Source: CAVVJA01 sp963779485 (lineage in GTDB: Bacteria > Actinomycetota > Actinomycetes > Mycobacteriales > Jatrophihabitantaceae). Taken from it: a stretch of 64,000 nucleotides of DNA. The position numbers were made by a program, and so were the translations under genes. The stretch is from contig CAVZYJ010000013.1 in the NCBI GenBank assembly GCA_963779485.1, forward strand, positions 310,001 to 374,000. The letters run 5' to 3'. Positions 8,726 through 18,970 of this stretch are shown here, piece after piece. The notes under the pieces were generated by a model. It ran no database searches, had not been told where the DNA came from, and saw nothing but the letters and a program-made list of their open reading frames with translations. Each line of letters opens with the position of its first letter. Position 1 is the stretch's first letter.

Positions 8726-9673
8726 ATGCCGCTCGCCGTTGGGGTCGACATCGGCGGGACCAAGGTCGCGGCCGGCGTCGTGGACGACGACGGCCAGGTG
8801 ATCGACCGCGAACTGCGCGCGACACCCGGTGCGGATGTCGAAGAGACTGAGCAAGTGATCGCCGACGTGGTGCAGGTGCTCGCCGGCCGTCATGCGGTGG
8901 TCGCGGTCGGGATCGGGGCGGCGGGGTGGATCGCCACCGACCGGGCGACCGTGTTGTTCGCCCCACACCTCGCCTGGCGCAACGAGCCTCTCCGGGATGC
9001 CCTGTCAGATCGCATCGGTACCCCGGTGACGGTCGAGAACGACGCCAATGCGGCCGCCTGGGCCGAGTACCGGTTCGGATCCGCCCGCGGCGCCCGCATC
9101 GTCGTGTGCGTCACCCTGGGCACCGGCATCGGCGGCGGCCTCGTGGTCAGCGGCATCCTCTACCGCGGCGCGAACGGGGTCGGCTGCGAGTACGGGCACA
9201 TGACCGTCGTGCCGGACGGTCGGCGCTGCGCTTGTGGCAACCGCGGGTGCTGGGAGATGTACGCGTCCGGTACCGCGCTGGCCCGCGACGCCCAGGAGCT
9301 CGCAGCCGTCTCGCCGCTGCAGGCCCACCGGTTGCTGGAACTGGCCGACGGCGACCCGCAGCTGCTCACCGGCCCGCTCGTCACGGCCGCCGCGCGGGAG
9401 GGTGACCCCGCCGCCGTGGAGATCTACTCGGCGATGGGCCACTGGCTCGGGCGGGGACTGGCCAACCTGGCCGCCATCATCGATCCGACGATCTTCGTCA
9501 TCGGCGGTGGGGTTTCGCAGGCCGGTGACCTGCTCATCCCGCATGCGCGCGAGACGCTCGAACGCACGTTGACCGGCCGCGGCTACCGGCCGATGCCCGA
9601 GGTGACGCTCGCTCTGCTCGGCCCGGAAGCCGGGCTCGTGGGCGCGGCCGACCTGGCCCGTCGCCGGGTGTGA
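8726..9673 (+). CDS. ROK-family glucokinase
   Basis: The 315-residue ROK kinase has the phosphate-binding loop DIGGTKVAAGVVDDDG at the N-terminus, catalytic region VENDANAAAWAEY, GTGIGGGLVVSG, and the ROK zinc motif CACGNRGCWEMYASG. It is predicted to phosphorylate glucose to glucose 6-phosphate in the cytosol with ATP (polyphosphate use cannot be judged). In Streptomyces the ROK glucokinase also mediates glucose repression. The start follows a GGCGGGGGT ribosome site. Confidence 0.88.
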   Translation: MPLAVGVDIGGTKVAAGVVDDDGQVIDRELRATPGADVEETEQVIADVVQVLAGRHAVVAVGIGAAGWIATDRATVLFAPHLAWRNEPLRDALSDRIGTPVTVENDANAAAWAEYRFGSARGARIVVCVTLGTGIGGGLVVSGILYRGANGVGCEYGHMTVVPDGRRCACGNRGCWEMYASGTALARDAQELAAVSPLQAHRLLELADGDPQLLTGPLVTAAAREGDPAAVEIYSAMGHWLGRGLANLAAIIDPTIFVIGGGVSQAGDLLIPHARETLERTLTGRGYRPMPEVTLALLGPEAGLVGAADLARRRV

Positions 9674-9677
9674 CGCC

Positions 9678-10373
9678 GTGCCCGTCGTGCGGCTGCTGAC
9701 CTACAACGTCCGATCGCTGCGCGACGACGCCGCTGCAGTGGTGCGGGTAATCCGCTCGGCCGAGGCGCACGTGGTGTGCATCCAGGAGGCCCCACGGCTG
9801 CTGCGCTGGCGCGCGAAGTGTGCCGCACTGGCCCGTCGATCAGGCCTGGTCGTCGTGACCGGAGGCCGAACGGCTGGGGCCAACCTGATCATGTCGTCGC
9901 TCGACGTCGAAGTCGTTGCCACTGCGGACGTGCTGTTCACCAAGGAGCGGTGGCTGCACCAACGGGGTACCGCGCTGGCCGTGCTGCGCCATAGCGGCAC
10001 GACGTTTGCCCTGGCCGGAACACACCTCGACCTGGTCGCCGAATCTCGCCTGCGGCACGTTGCCGAGCTGGATCGCGCGCTGTCCCGGATGGTGCCGGCC
10101 GAGGTGCCGATCGTGGTGGCGGGCGATGTCAACGATCGGCCCGGATCCCCGACCTGGCAGCGGCTGGCTGAGCGTCGTCACGACGTGTGGGCGGCGGTCG
10201 GTGACGGCGATGGATTCACGTTCAGCGCCCGTAACCCGCAGCGCCGGATCGACGGTGTGTTCGCCGACGACGGCGTGCGCCCCCGCTCGGCCCGCGTGAT
10301 CGATTCGAGCGACGTGCACCGCGCGAGCGACCATCGCCCGGTGTTCGTCGAGCTGGAGCTGGTGAGCCGGTAG
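9678..10373 (+). CDS. Endonuclease/exonuclease/phosphatase (EEP) family hydrolase
   Basis: This 231-residue single-domain EEP enzyme shows all the expected motifs: TYNVRSL (Asn), CIQEAP (metal Glu), GTHLDLV, GDVND (Asp/Asn pair), RRIDGVF and SDHRPVFVEL (catalytic Asp-His). There is no signal peptide, so it acts in the cytosol. Substrates of the family range from DNA to inositol phosphates and lipids, and the sequence does not decide among these. The GTG start lies 4 bases after the ROK kinase stop, which implies an operon. Confidence 0.85.
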   Translation: MPVVRLLTYNVRSLRDDAAAVVRVIRSAEAHVVCIQEAPRLLRWRAKCAALARRSGLVVVTGGRTAGANLIMSSLDVEVVATADVLFTKERWLHQRGTALAVLRHSGTTFALAGTHLDLVAESRLRHVAELDRALSRMVPAEVPIVVAGDVNDRPGSPTWQRLAERRHDVWAAVGDGDGFTFSARNPQRRIDGVFADDGVRPRSARVIDSSDVHRASDHRPVFVELELVSR

Positions 10374-10436
10374 TTGTATCAGGTGCGGCGGCTCCTAGCT
10401 CCATGGACCGAGCAGTCCGCGAGGAGAGAGAGCGCC

Positions 10437-10610
10437 ATGCCATTGCCGCACGCCACCGAGGCCGAGCCGACCGGGCCCGCGCTGCCGGCGACCGGGAACG
10501 CCGAGCCGGGGGTGCATCGGCACGGGCGGAGTTGCTTCTGGCGGATCGACGAGGCTCGATGGTCCTGCGACCGATCCGAGCTGGACAGCGATCAATCCGA
10601 ATCCCGCTGA
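10437..10610 (+). CDS. Small hypothetical protein
   Basis: The 57-residue reading frame is placed by an exceptionally good ribosome site (GAGGAGAGAGAG, 4 bases before the ATG). It is rich in Pro, Ala and Glu at the N-terminus and ends with RSCFWRIDEARWSCDRSE, containing two Cys and two Trp. There is no recognisable family. It is supported by the ribosome site and by its place in an otherwise empty gap, not by homology. Confidence 0.45.
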   Translation: MPLPHATEAEPTGPALPATGNAEPGVHRHGRSCFWRIDEARWSCDRSELDSDQSESR

Positions 10611-10655
10611 CCGCCGGTCACTGATCCGGTGCGCGGCGCGGAGCACACTGCAGCG

Positions 10656-11420
10656 ATGGCCGACTGGGACGGTGCCCTCTACGAGCAGGTAAACGCGCTC
10701 CAACGGTGGGTGGCCGATCGATCGCTTGCGGACGTCTCGTTTCGGGGTGACGAGCAGGTTCTCGACATCGGTTGCGGAGACGGAGCGATCACCGCGCGGC
10801 TGGCCGACCGGCTGCCCAGCGGCCGGATCCAGGGGATCGACGTCTCCCCGCGCATGATCAGCGCCGCGCGAGAACACCATCCCGGCCTGACATTCGACGT
10901 GGGTGACGTGCTCACGATGCGCTTCGACGCCGCGTTCGACGCCGTGACGTCGTTCAACGTTCTGCACTGGGTGCTGGATCTTCCCGAGGCGTTCGCCCGC
11001 GTTCGCGCCGCGCTGCGACCCGGCGGGTGGGCCCTGGTTCAGTTCGTGGGCGGCTCGTCCCGACCCAGCCTCGAGGCCACGGCGATGAGCGTCGCGGCCC
11101 ACCCGGAATGGGCGCCCTCGTTCCGCGACTTCGCGGCACCGTTCGTGCATCCGGACCCCGACGAGGTCGTGCGACTGACCACGGCCGCCGGCCTAACGGT
11201 GATCGAAGCGACCGTCGATGACCTGCGGTGGGACTTTCAATCGGGTGTCGACTTCCAGCGATGGGCGGGCGCCGGATTCGGCGATTGGACCGCACGCGTG
11301 CCTGGCCGCGAAGCCGCCTTCGTCGCCGCCGTCGTCCGCCGCTACTCCCAGATAACCGGCTCCGACCGAGCGCTGTTGTTCACCCAGCTACGAGTCCGGC
11401 TCAGCCGCCCCGAGGCCTAG
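10656..11420 (+). CDS. Class I SAM-dependent methyltransferase, trans-aconitate methyltransferase-like
   Basis: The 254-residue Rossmann-fold methyltransferase has motif I VLDIGCGDGAITARLADRLP, then the acidic SAM-ribose residue in IQGIDVSPRMI and FDVGDVLTM, and SFNVLHWVLDLPEAF. The N-terminus MADWDGALYEQV resembles Tam-like enzymes, which methylate trans-aconitate. A GTG at 10629 is in frame, but the ATG at 10656 matches the family start. The substrate is not proven. Confidence 0.75.
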   Translation: MADWDGALYEQVNALQRWVADRSLADVSFRGDEQVLDIGCGDGAITARLADRLPSGRIQGIDVSPRMISAAREHHPGLTFDVGDVLTMRFDAAFDAVTSFNVLHWVLDLPEAFARVRAALRPGGWALVQFVGGSSRPSLEATAMSVAAHPEWAPSFRDFAAPFVHPDPDEVVRLTTAAGLTVIEATVDDLRWDFQSGVDFQRWAGAGFGDWTARVPGREAAFVAAVVRRYSQITGSDRALLFTQLRVRLSRPEA

Positions 11421-11501
11421 TGTCCGGAGCTCACCGCGGTCAGGGCGCAGCGCCGGCGTTCGGTCGCACGGTGCGGACCGCGTTCAGCCAGCGGCAGACG
11501 G

Positions 11502-12209
11502 TCAGATCACGGCGCCGTCGTCGTCCTCGTCGCCGTCGGAGCCGTCGCGCAACCGCATGATCAGAAGACCGGCGCCGACCAGGATGCCGGCCACACCGGC
11601 CAGGAAGGCGAGATCTCCGGGCAGCCCGAGAGCTTGACCGAAGGCGAGCAAGAGGACAGCTGCCGCGACCACCACGAGCGCGAGAATCGTGGCGCTGGCG
11701 AGCCGGGGCAACGGCGGCGGTGCCGGCGGCACGTAGTGGTCGTCCGCGTCCGGGGCTGCGGCGGGTAGTTGCAGCCGCATCCGCCAGTCAGCGTCCTCGC
11801 GGGTGAGATCGCGTTCCGCGGCGCGGACGGCGTCGATGGTGTCCACGTGCCAATCGCCGACCAGGGCGTCGAATTCTGCCTGCGCATCCACCCCGGCAAG
11901 CAGATCCGGTCGGCTGGCCGCGGTCCCGTCCTGCACGGCCGTCCGCGCGGCGACCTCGACGACGGCCCGAGCATCGGTCCGCTCGCCTGCCGCGACATAG
12001 AGCCGTTCCCGCGACGCGTCCTCGGAGGACGCCGTGGGTTCCAGGTACGCCGCGATCCGGGCGCGGCGCAGTGCGGTAAGCAACGCGTCGCCCACCGACG
12101 GGTCGATGTCTGCCAACGCCACGTAGGCGGGCGCCTCCAGGCCGTTGTCGCGAGTCGGGCCGCAGTCACTCGCCGGGCCACGGTCACTCGCCGGGCCACT
12201 GTCGCTCAT
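11502..12209 (-). CDS. Conserved actinobacterial membrane protein with HYVPP-proline motif
   Basis: The 235-residue protein has an N-terminal near-repeat (GPASDRGPASDCGP), a soluble alpha/beta segment, the motif DDHYVPPAPPPLPRLA just before the membrane, and two C-terminal transmembrane segments (TILALVVVAAAVLLLAFG and LAFLAGVAGILVGAGLLIM), ending in an acidic tail. The topology suggests a cytosolic domain tethered to the membrane. Its ATG overlaps the TGA of the upstream esterase gene (ATGA), so the two are translationally coupled. The function is unknown. Confidence 0.7.
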   Translation of the reverse strand: MSDSGPASDRGPASDCGPTRDNGLEAPAYVALADIDPSVGDALLTALRRARIAAYLEPTASSEDASRERLYVAAGERTDARAVVEVAARTAVQDGTAASRPDLLAGVDAQAEFDALVGDWHVDTIDAVRAAERDLTREDADWRMRLQLPAAAPDADDHYVPPAPPPLPRLASATILALVVVAAAVLLLAFGQALGLPGDLAFLAGVAGILVGAGLLIMRLRDGSDGDEDDDGAVI

Positions 12210-13090
12210 TGCCGTACCTGCGTCGCCTGCTCGTGGATGAACTCGGTGCTCAGGTCGAAGATGCGCTGCGCGTCGTTGTCCAAGGTAGCGACGTGGTAGC
12301 TGTCCTCCAAGATCACCTCGCGCACGGTCGTCGACGTCGCGCCGGCCTGTAGCAGCCGGCCGGACAGCGGTTCGACGACGTGGTCGATCCGGCTCCGGAA
12401 CATGAGGATCGGAGCCGTCACCTTGTCGAGGTCAGCCAGCGTCACCTTCCACAACTGCTGCATCGAGGCGAACGCGGCGATCGGGGTGCGGTCGTAGGCG
12501 AGCTCGTCCGGTCCGGGCATCTTGATGTCGTTGCCGATCGCCGGCTGGCTCTTGATCACCGGGGCCAGGTACCTGGCCAGCCCGGCGAACCGGCGCTGCG
12601 TGGCATAGGCAGGGTTCACGAGAACCAGTCCGGCGATGGCTGCGCCTTTCTCCTCGGCCAATCGGGTCACGAGGGCGCCGCCCATCGACAGGCCGCCCGC
12701 GAATACGTGCTCACACCGAGTCGCTATGTCCTCGTAGGCCCGCTCGACCTCCCCGTACCAATCCGTCCAGCGGGTCGCGTTCATCTCTTGCCAGCTCGTG
12801 CCGTGCCCAGGCAGCCGCGGCAGCCGCACCGTGTAGCCGGCAGCGGTCAGATGTTCTGCCCACGGGCGCAGGCCTTGCGGTGAACCGGTGAAGCCGTGGC
12901 TCAGCACGACGCCGATGGAGCCACCGCCGGCGGAGAACGGCTCGGCACCGGGCAGGACGGGCACGGCGTACCTCGTTTCGCGAGCGATGGCACCGGTCAG
13001 TCGACCGATCCGCCAATTGTCCCTCATCCGCCCGGCCCAGGGGTCGGTTGGTGGACCCGGCCGATCGTCGGCGGTTAGTGTTTCGATCAT
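12206..13090 (-). CDS. Alpha/beta hydrolase, carboxylesterase/monoacylglycerol lipase-like
   Basis: The 294-residue hydrolase is related to Est30-type esterases. The oxyanion segment is VVLSHGFTGSPQGLRPW, the nucleophile elbow GGLSMGGALVTRLAE (Ser), the acid RSRIDHVVEP (Asp), and the catalytic His is in DSYHVATLDNDA. The reading frame extends to 13291, but those extra residues are Arg-rich and overlap the divergent acyltransferase gene; MIETLTADD at 13090 or MRDNWRIG at 13027 are the plausible starts. It probably acts on short to medium acyl esters in the cytosol. Confidence 0.8.
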   Translation of the reverse strand: MIETLTADDRPGPPTDPWAGRMRDNWRIGRLTGAIARETRYAVPVLPGAEPFSAGGGSIGVVLSHGFTGSPQGLRPWAEHLTAAGYTVRLPRLPGHGTSWQEMNATRWTDWYGEVERAYEDIATRCEHVFAGGLSMGGALVTRLAEEKGAAIAGLVLVNPAYATQRRFAGLARYLAPVIKSQPAIGNDIKMPGPDELAYDRTPIAAFASMQQLWKVTLADLDKVTAPILMFRSRIDHVVEPLSGRLLQAGATSTTVREVILEDSYHVATLDNDAQRIFDLSTEFIHEQATQVRQ

Positions 13091-13167
13091 CTGCCCATCT
13101 CGGGGGCGCGCTGCTGCGCCTGGGGCGGCACGGTGACGTGAGACGGTCGAGCGAGAGGCGGTGGCCC

Positions 13168-13962
13168 GTGCTCTACGGTTTTCTGAAATACGTCGCTGTG
13201 GGTCCGTTCCTGCGGGTCGTGTGGCGCCCGTGGGCCGAGGGCGTCGAGAACGTGCCCGAGCGACGGACCGGCGATCCTCGCTAGCAACCACCTGTCGTTC
13301 TGTGACTCGTTCTTCATGCCGGTGTTGGTGCCCCGACGGGTGACGTTCCTCGCCAAGTCGGAGTACTTCACCACGCCGGGCCTGAAGGGCCGTTTCTCGC
13401 GCGGATGTTCTTCCGAGGGGCCGGCCAGGTGCCGGTCGACCGCGAGGACTCCGACGCGGCCAAGGCGGCTCTGAATACCGGCGTTCGCATCCTTCGCGAG
13501 GGCAGCCTGCTCGGCATCTACCCCGAAGGAACGCGATCCCCGGACGGTCGGCTCTACCGGGGCAAGACCGGCGTCGCCCGCATGGCGCTGGAAGCGGGCG
13601 TGCCGGTGATTCCGTGCGCGATGATCAACACCGACGTCATTCAGCCCACGGGCCAGCGGATTCCACAGCTGCGACCTCGCCCGGGCGTCCGGTTCGGCCG
13701 ACCGCTGGACTTCACGCCGGTACGAGGGAATGGCCGGCGACCGGTTCGTCGAGCGGTCGATGACCGACGAGATCATGTACGAGCTGATGCAGCTATCCGG
13801 CCAGGAGTACGTCGACATCTACGCGGCGAAGGTGAAAAAGGCCGAAGGCACCACGGTGGCGTTCGGTGCGCCCCCGGGCCGTCGCGGCGCGGCCGTGACC
13901 TCCGCGGGCCCGAGGAGCTGCGAGAAGCGGCGGATCGCATGCCGACCGAGCAGGCCGGGTGA
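13168..13962 (+). pseudogene. 1-acylglycerol-3-phosphate acyltransferase (PlsC family), frameshifted
   Basis: Fragments in alternating frames rebuild a Rv2182c-like acyltransferase. The first reads VLYGFLKYVAVGPFLRVVWR from a GTG at 13168. The second has the HX4D catalytic motif in ASNHLSFCDSFFMP. The third has MFFRGAGQVPVDR and the lysophosphatidate-binding loop YPEGTRSPDG. The fourth reads RYEGMAGDRFVERSMTDEIM, and the C-terminus ends EELREAADRMPTEQAG. Joining them needs shifts near 13260, 13400, 13713 and 13870-13890. The enzyme would make phosphatidic acid for membrane lipids. Conservation of every motif argues for sequence errors over a dead gene. Confidence 0.8.
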
Positions 13963-13974
13963 GCTGAGACCCAC

Positions 13975-13988
13975 TAGTCTCGCCCGGC
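13975..13988 (+). promoter_or_regulatory. Leaderless -10 element for the exoribonuclease gene
   Basis: TAGTCT (13975-13980) with an 8-nt spacer precedes the GTG at 13989, and no Shine-Dalgarno sequence is visible. Confidence 0.5.
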
Positions 13989-14552
13989 GTGCGGTACTTC
14001 TACGACTGCGAGTTCATCGAGGACGGTCGAACCATCGAACTGGTGTCGATCGGGGTCGTGGACGAGACCGACCGCGCGTTCTACGCCGTCTCGACGGACT
14101 TCGACCCGGCCCGAGCGATCGACTGGGTGCGCCGGCACGTGCTGCCCAAGCTGCCGCCGATGGCCGATCCGGCGTGGCGTAGTCGCGAGCGAATCCGCGA
14201 CGACCTGCTCGCCTACCTGCTCGAGCCGGGCGAGCCGATCGAGCTCTGGGCCTGGATGGCCGCCTACGACCACGTGGTGCTCGCCCAGCTCTGGGGCGAC
14301 ATGCGCGCGCTTCCGCCGCAGATCCCGCGGTTCACTCACGAACTGCGGCAACGATTCGAAGACGCCGGCTCGCCGCCCATGCCGATAGCCCCAGCCGATC
14401 GACATGACGCGCTCGCCGACGCCCGACACAACCTCGCCCGCTGGCGGGCCATCACCGCGGCCGGGGTCCACCCCGAGGATGCCCTAGGCTCGGCCGGGGC
14501 GCGACGTGAAGGCCGTCCACCGTCGGTGAATGGTCTCGAGGAGGACGGCTGA
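13989..14552 (+). CDS. 3'-5' exoribonuclease, Rv2179c-like (RNase AS family)
   Basis: The 187-residue protein belongs to the DEDDh exoribonuclease family typified by M. tuberculosis Rv2179c (RNase AS), which trims adenylate-containing RNA 3' ends. Visible catalytic blocks are MRYFYDCEFIEDG (D-x-E), LWAWMAAYDHVVL (Asp) and DRHDALADARHNLARW (His and Asp). The C-terminal ~30 residues are not conserved. The GTG start fits the N-terminal family signature exactly. Its TGA overlaps the phosphofructokinase ATG. Confidence 0.87.
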   Translation: MRYFYDCEFIEDGRTIELVSIGVVDETDRAFYAVSTDFDPARAIDWVRRHVLPKLPPMADPAWRSRERIRDDLLAYLLEPGEPIELWAWMAAYDHVVLAQLWGDMRALPPQIPRFTHELRQRFEDAGSPPMPIAPADRHDALADARHNLARWRAITAAGVHPEDALGSAGARREGRPPSVNGLEEDG

Positions 14553-15577
14553 TGCGGATCGGAGTGCTCACCGGCGGTGGCGACTGTCCCGGCCTGAACG
14601 CGGTCATTCGCGCGGTCGTGCGCAAGGGCGTCGGAATGTACGGGTACGAGTTCGTCGGTTTTCGGGACGGTTGGAAGGGCCCGCTGGAGAACCGCACGAT
14701 GCCGCTTGGCGTACCCGAAGTCCGCGGCATCCTCCCGCGGGGCGGCACGATTCTCGGTTCGTCGCGCACTAACCCGTTCAAGGTCGACGGCGGCGTCGAC
14801 ATCATCCGGGAGAACCTGCACGCCCTCGACGTCGACGCGCTGATCGCGATCGGCGGAGAGGACACCCTTGGCGTCGCCACGAAGTTGCATGACCTCGGCG
14901 TCAATGTCGTCGGCGTACCGAAGACCATCGACAACGACCTCAACGCCACCGATTACACGTTCGGCTTCGACACCGCCCTGAACATCGCGATGGAGGCGAT
15001 CGACCGGCTGCACACGACAGCCGAGTCGCACCATCGAGCGCTGGTCGTCGAGGTGATGGGTCGCCACGCCGGCTGGATTGCCCTGCATTCCGGTCTCGCC
15101 GGCGGCGCCAACGTGATCCTCATCCCGGAGCTGCCGTTCTCGGTGGACCGGGTCTGCGCCTACGTCGAGAGCCGGTTCCAGTCGCAGTACGCGCCGATCC
15201 TGGTGGTCGCCGAGGGCGCTACGCCCGACGGCGGCGAGAACGTGCTCCTCGACAAGGGCATGGACGCCTTCGGGCACGTACGGCTCGGCGGGATCGGTGA
15301 GTGGCTGGCCGGGCAGATCGAGCATCGGACCGGCAAGGAGGCCCGAACCACCGTTCTCGGCCACATCCAGCGGGGTGGCACGCCGACCGCGTTCGACCGG
15401 GTGCTCGCCACCCGATTCGGGCTGCACGCGGTCGACGCGGTGCAAGACGGTGACTGGGGGACGATGGTCGCGCTGCGCGGGACCGCCATCGTGCGCGTCC
15501 CGCTTGCGGCCGCCACCGAGACGCTCAAGACCGTGTCACCGGAGCTGTACTCGGAGGCCGAGGTCTTCTTCGGCTGA
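14552..15577 (+). CDS. 6-phosphofructokinase with pyrophosphate-type active site
   Basis: The 341-residue PfkA-family enzyme phosphorylates fructose 6-phosphate. It shows MRIGVLTGGGDCPGLNAVIR, VGVPKTIDNDLNATDYTFGF (catalytic TIDND) and VEVMGRHAGWIAL. At the phosphoryl-donor site it reads GGEDT, placing Glu at 103 and Asp at 104. ATP enzymes have Gly at 104 and PPi enzymes have Asp, so PPi dependence is predicted, as in the Amycolatopsis methanolica PPi-PFK. A strong GAGGAGG site precedes the ATG, and TGATG couples it to the exoribonuclease. Confidence 0.9.
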   Translation: MRIGVLTGGGDCPGLNAVIRAVVRKGVGMYGYEFVGFRDGWKGPLENRTMPLGVPEVRGILPRGGTILGSSRTNPFKVDGGVDIIRENLHALDVDALIAIGGEDTLGVATKLHDLGVNVVGVPKTIDNDLNATDYTFGFDTALNIAMEAIDRLHTTAESHHRALVVEVMGRHAGWIALHSGLAGGANVILIPELPFSVDRVCAYVESRFQSQYAPILVVAEGATPDGGENVLLDKGMDAFGHVRLGGIGEWLAGQIEHRTGKEARTTVLGHIQRGGTPTAFDRVLATRFGLHAVDAVQDGDWGTMVALRGTAIVRVPLAAATETLKTVSPELYSEAEVFFG

Positions 15578-15621
15578 CCCATTCCGGGGCTGTCAGGCGC
15601 GACGTCCGGCCGGCGACGAAC

Positions 15622-15633
15622 TAATCTGATTCG
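15622..15633 (+). promoter_or_regulatory. Leaderless -10 element for the EamA-like transporter
   Basis: TAATCT (15622-15627) and a 6-nt spacer sit directly before the GTG at 15634, with no ribosome site. Confidence 0.55.
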
Positions 15634-16545
15634 GTGGAGTCCAGCAACGTCATCAGCTTCAGCTGTGCCGTACTGGCCTCCGCCGGCAACGCGACGGCTA
15701 ACGTCATGCAGCGCAAGGCGAGTCTGAGCCAACCCGACATGCAGTTCGGACCCCGGCTCCTCCTCGCCCTGGTCCGCACCCCTACCTGGCTGCTGGGCTT
15801 CGCCGGGCTGGTCGGGTCCTTCGTCCTCCAGGCCGTCGCGCTGAGCTACGGCGAACTCTCTGCGGTCGAGCCGATCATCACGCTCGAGGTTCCGCTCACC
15901 TTGCTTGTCGCGTCCCGGGTGTTCTCCGGTCGGCTGTCGAGGTACGACTGGGCCAGCATCCTGGTCATGACCGGTGGCATGATCGTATTGGTGTGGTCGC
16001 TCGATCCCAGTGGCGGTGACGCCACCGATGTCGATCACCTGACCTATGTCGCAGCCGGGACCGCAACCGCCGCGACGATTGTGGCCCTCATCCTGGCTTC
16101 ACGCCGCGGCGGCCGGCTGTGGCGGACCGCATGCCTGGGGGCCGCAGCCGGCACCAGTTTCGGGATGACCGCGACGTTGATCAAGGAGACGGTGGAGAAG
16201 CTCTCTCGGGACGGCGTGCCGGGGATTCTCATGAGCTGGCAGACGTACGCGGCTGCCTGCTTCGGCATCCTCGGGCTGATTCTCGTCCAGGCGGCGTTGC
16301 ACGAGGGTCCGCTCGTGGCCGCCCAGCCGGGATTTACTCTCATGGATCCGCTCGTCTCAATCCTGTGGGGTGTGCTCGTCTTCAACGAGATAACCCAGAC
16401 CGGCGGCTGGCTGGTGCTCGCGACCATCGGCGCATTGGGTGTCGGCTATGGGGTGTTCCGGTTGGCGCGCTCGCCGCTGCTCGCCGAGGTCAAGGAGGAG
16501 CTGCCGGCGACGGTACGGGTAGGCCGTCCGGCCGAGAGCCATTGA
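15634..16545 (+). CDS. DMT-superfamily (EamA-like) transporter
   Basis: The 303-residue integral membrane protein has about nine or ten hydrophobic segments in two halves, such as TWLLGFAGLVGSFVLQAVAL and TGGWLVLATIGALGVGYGVF. Conserved features of the drug/metabolite family include VEPIITLEVPLTLL in the first half and MDPLVSILWGVLVFNE in the second. The substrate cannot be inferred. It stands alone between phosphofructokinase and DAHP synthase, behind its own leaderless promoter. Confidence 0.8.
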   Translation: MESSNVISFSCAVLASAGNATANVMQRKASLSQPDMQFGPRLLLALVRTPTWLLGFAGLVGSFVLQAVALSYGELSAVEPIITLEVPLTLLVASRVFSGRLSRYDWASILVMTGGMIVLVWSLDPSGGDATDVDHLTYVAAGTATAATIVALILASRRGGRLWRTACLGAAAGTSFGMTATLIKETVEKLSRDGVPGILMSWQTYAAACFGILGLILVQAALHEGPLVAAQPGFTLMDPLVSILWGVLVFNEITQTGGWLVLATIGALGVGYGVFRLARSPLLAEVKEELPATVRVGRPAESH

Positions 16546-16579
16546 GCGGCGGCCCATCCGACCAGTCCGGTGGCCCGAC

Positions 16580-16591
16580 TAGGCTGTGCCG
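16580..16591 (+). promoter_or_regulatory. Leaderless -10 element for class II DAHP synthase
   Basis: TAGGCT (16580-16585), 6-nt spacer, then GTG at 16592. This spacing favours 16592 over the in-frame GTG at 16586 as the true start. Confidence 0.55.
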
Positions 16592-17949
16592 GTGACCGTG
16601 ACCGACCGAACCGAACCGGCGACCCCGGACCTCTACGGGCTCGACGCCTGGCGGACCCGGCCGGTCGCGCAGCAACCCTCGTGGCCGGACGAGATCGCGG
16701 TGCGGGAGGTGGCGCTGCTCCTCGCCGGGCAACCGCCGCTGGTCGTGGCCAGCGAAGTGGACCAGCTGCGCGAGCGGCTGGCCGCGGTCGCGCGCGGTCA
16801 AGCCTTCCTGCTGCAGGGCGGGGACTGCGCCGAAACGTTCACGACCAGCTCGCAGTCCGACATCGCCGGCAAGGTGCGGGTGCTGCTGCAGATGGCCGTC
16901 GTGCTCACCTACGGCGCGTCGATGCCCGTGGTGAAGGTCGGGCGGATCGCCGGTCAGTACGCGAAGCCCCGCAGCGCCGAACTCGATCGCAGTGGTCGGC
17001 CGTCCTACCGCGGCGACATGGTGAACGAGCTCACCGGGGATCGCACGCCCGACCCAGGGCGGATGCTGCGGGCGTACCACACGGCGGCCTCGACGCTGAA
17101 CCTGTTGCGGGCGTATGCGGCCGGTGGCACCGCGTCGCTGGACCGGGTGCATGCCTGGAACGCGGCGTTCGCTCGAAGCACCGACACCGGGGCCCGGTAC
17201 GACCAGCTGGCGAGCGAGATCGACCGGGCCGTGCGGTTCATGCGCGCCTGCGGCGTCCGCGACGCGGCGCTCGACAGCGTCGAGCTGTACGCCTCCCATG
17301 AGGCGTTGATCCTGGAGTACGAGCGAGCGCTCACCCGGATCGAGGACGGGCGCCCCTACGACCTGTCCGGCCATTTCGTCTGGGTCGGTGAACGCACTCG
17401 CCAGATGGATGGGGCACACCTCGACTTCGTCTCCCGGCTCGCGAACCCGATCGGCGTCAAGCTGGGGCCATCCGCGACTCCGGAGTTCGCGGCCGAGGTT
17501 GTCGAGCGACTCGATCCGGACGGGATGCCGGGCCGGCTCACCCTCATCACCCGCATGGGCAACGCTCGAGTGCGTGATCTCCTGCCGCCGATCATCGAGA
17601 AGGTAGCGTCGACCGGCCATCTCGTCGTGTGGCACTGCGATCCGATGCACGGCAACACCGAGGAGACGGGCGCCGGGGTCAAGACCCGGCACCTGGACCG
17701 GATCATCGACGAGGTGGACGGGTTCTTCGACGTACATGCCGAGCTGGGCACCCATCCCGGTGGGCTGCACGTCGAGGTCACCGGCGATGACGTCACCGAG
17801 TGCATCGGGGGCACCAACGAGCTGACCGCCGCTGACCTGGCCCGGCGGTACGAGACCGCCTGTGATCCGCGGTTGAACATCGAGCAGTCGCTCGAGCTGG
17901 CCTTCCGCGTGGCCGAACGGCTGGTCGCCGACCGCCGACGGCGTGGAGT

Positions 17950-17953
<4 letters not shown>
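16592..17953 (+). CDS. aroG: Class II 3-deoxy-D-arabino-heptulosonate 7-phosphate synthase
   Basis: The 453-residue enzyme is close to M. tuberculosis AroG (Rv2178c). It condenses phosphoenolpyruvate with erythrose 4-phosphate, the entry step of the shikimate pathway. Hallmarks are LLQGGDCAETF, VVKVGRIAGQYAKPRS, YHTAASTLNLLRAYA, WVGERTRQMDGAHL, VVWHCDPMHGNTEETG and HVEVTGDDVTECIGG, with the Cys, His, Glu and Asp metal ligands present. The N-terminal extension typical of the feedback-regulated form is present but short. GTG start chosen from the leaderless promoter. It overlaps the threonine aldolase gene by 4 bases. Confidence 0.93.
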
Positions 17954-18960
<1,007 letters not shown>

Positions 18961-18970
18961 CAGCAGCCGG

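Noticed and set aside
13091..13291. N-terminal extension of the esterase gene
   Set aside because: It is Arg-rich, has no ribosome site and overlaps the start of the divergent plsC gene.
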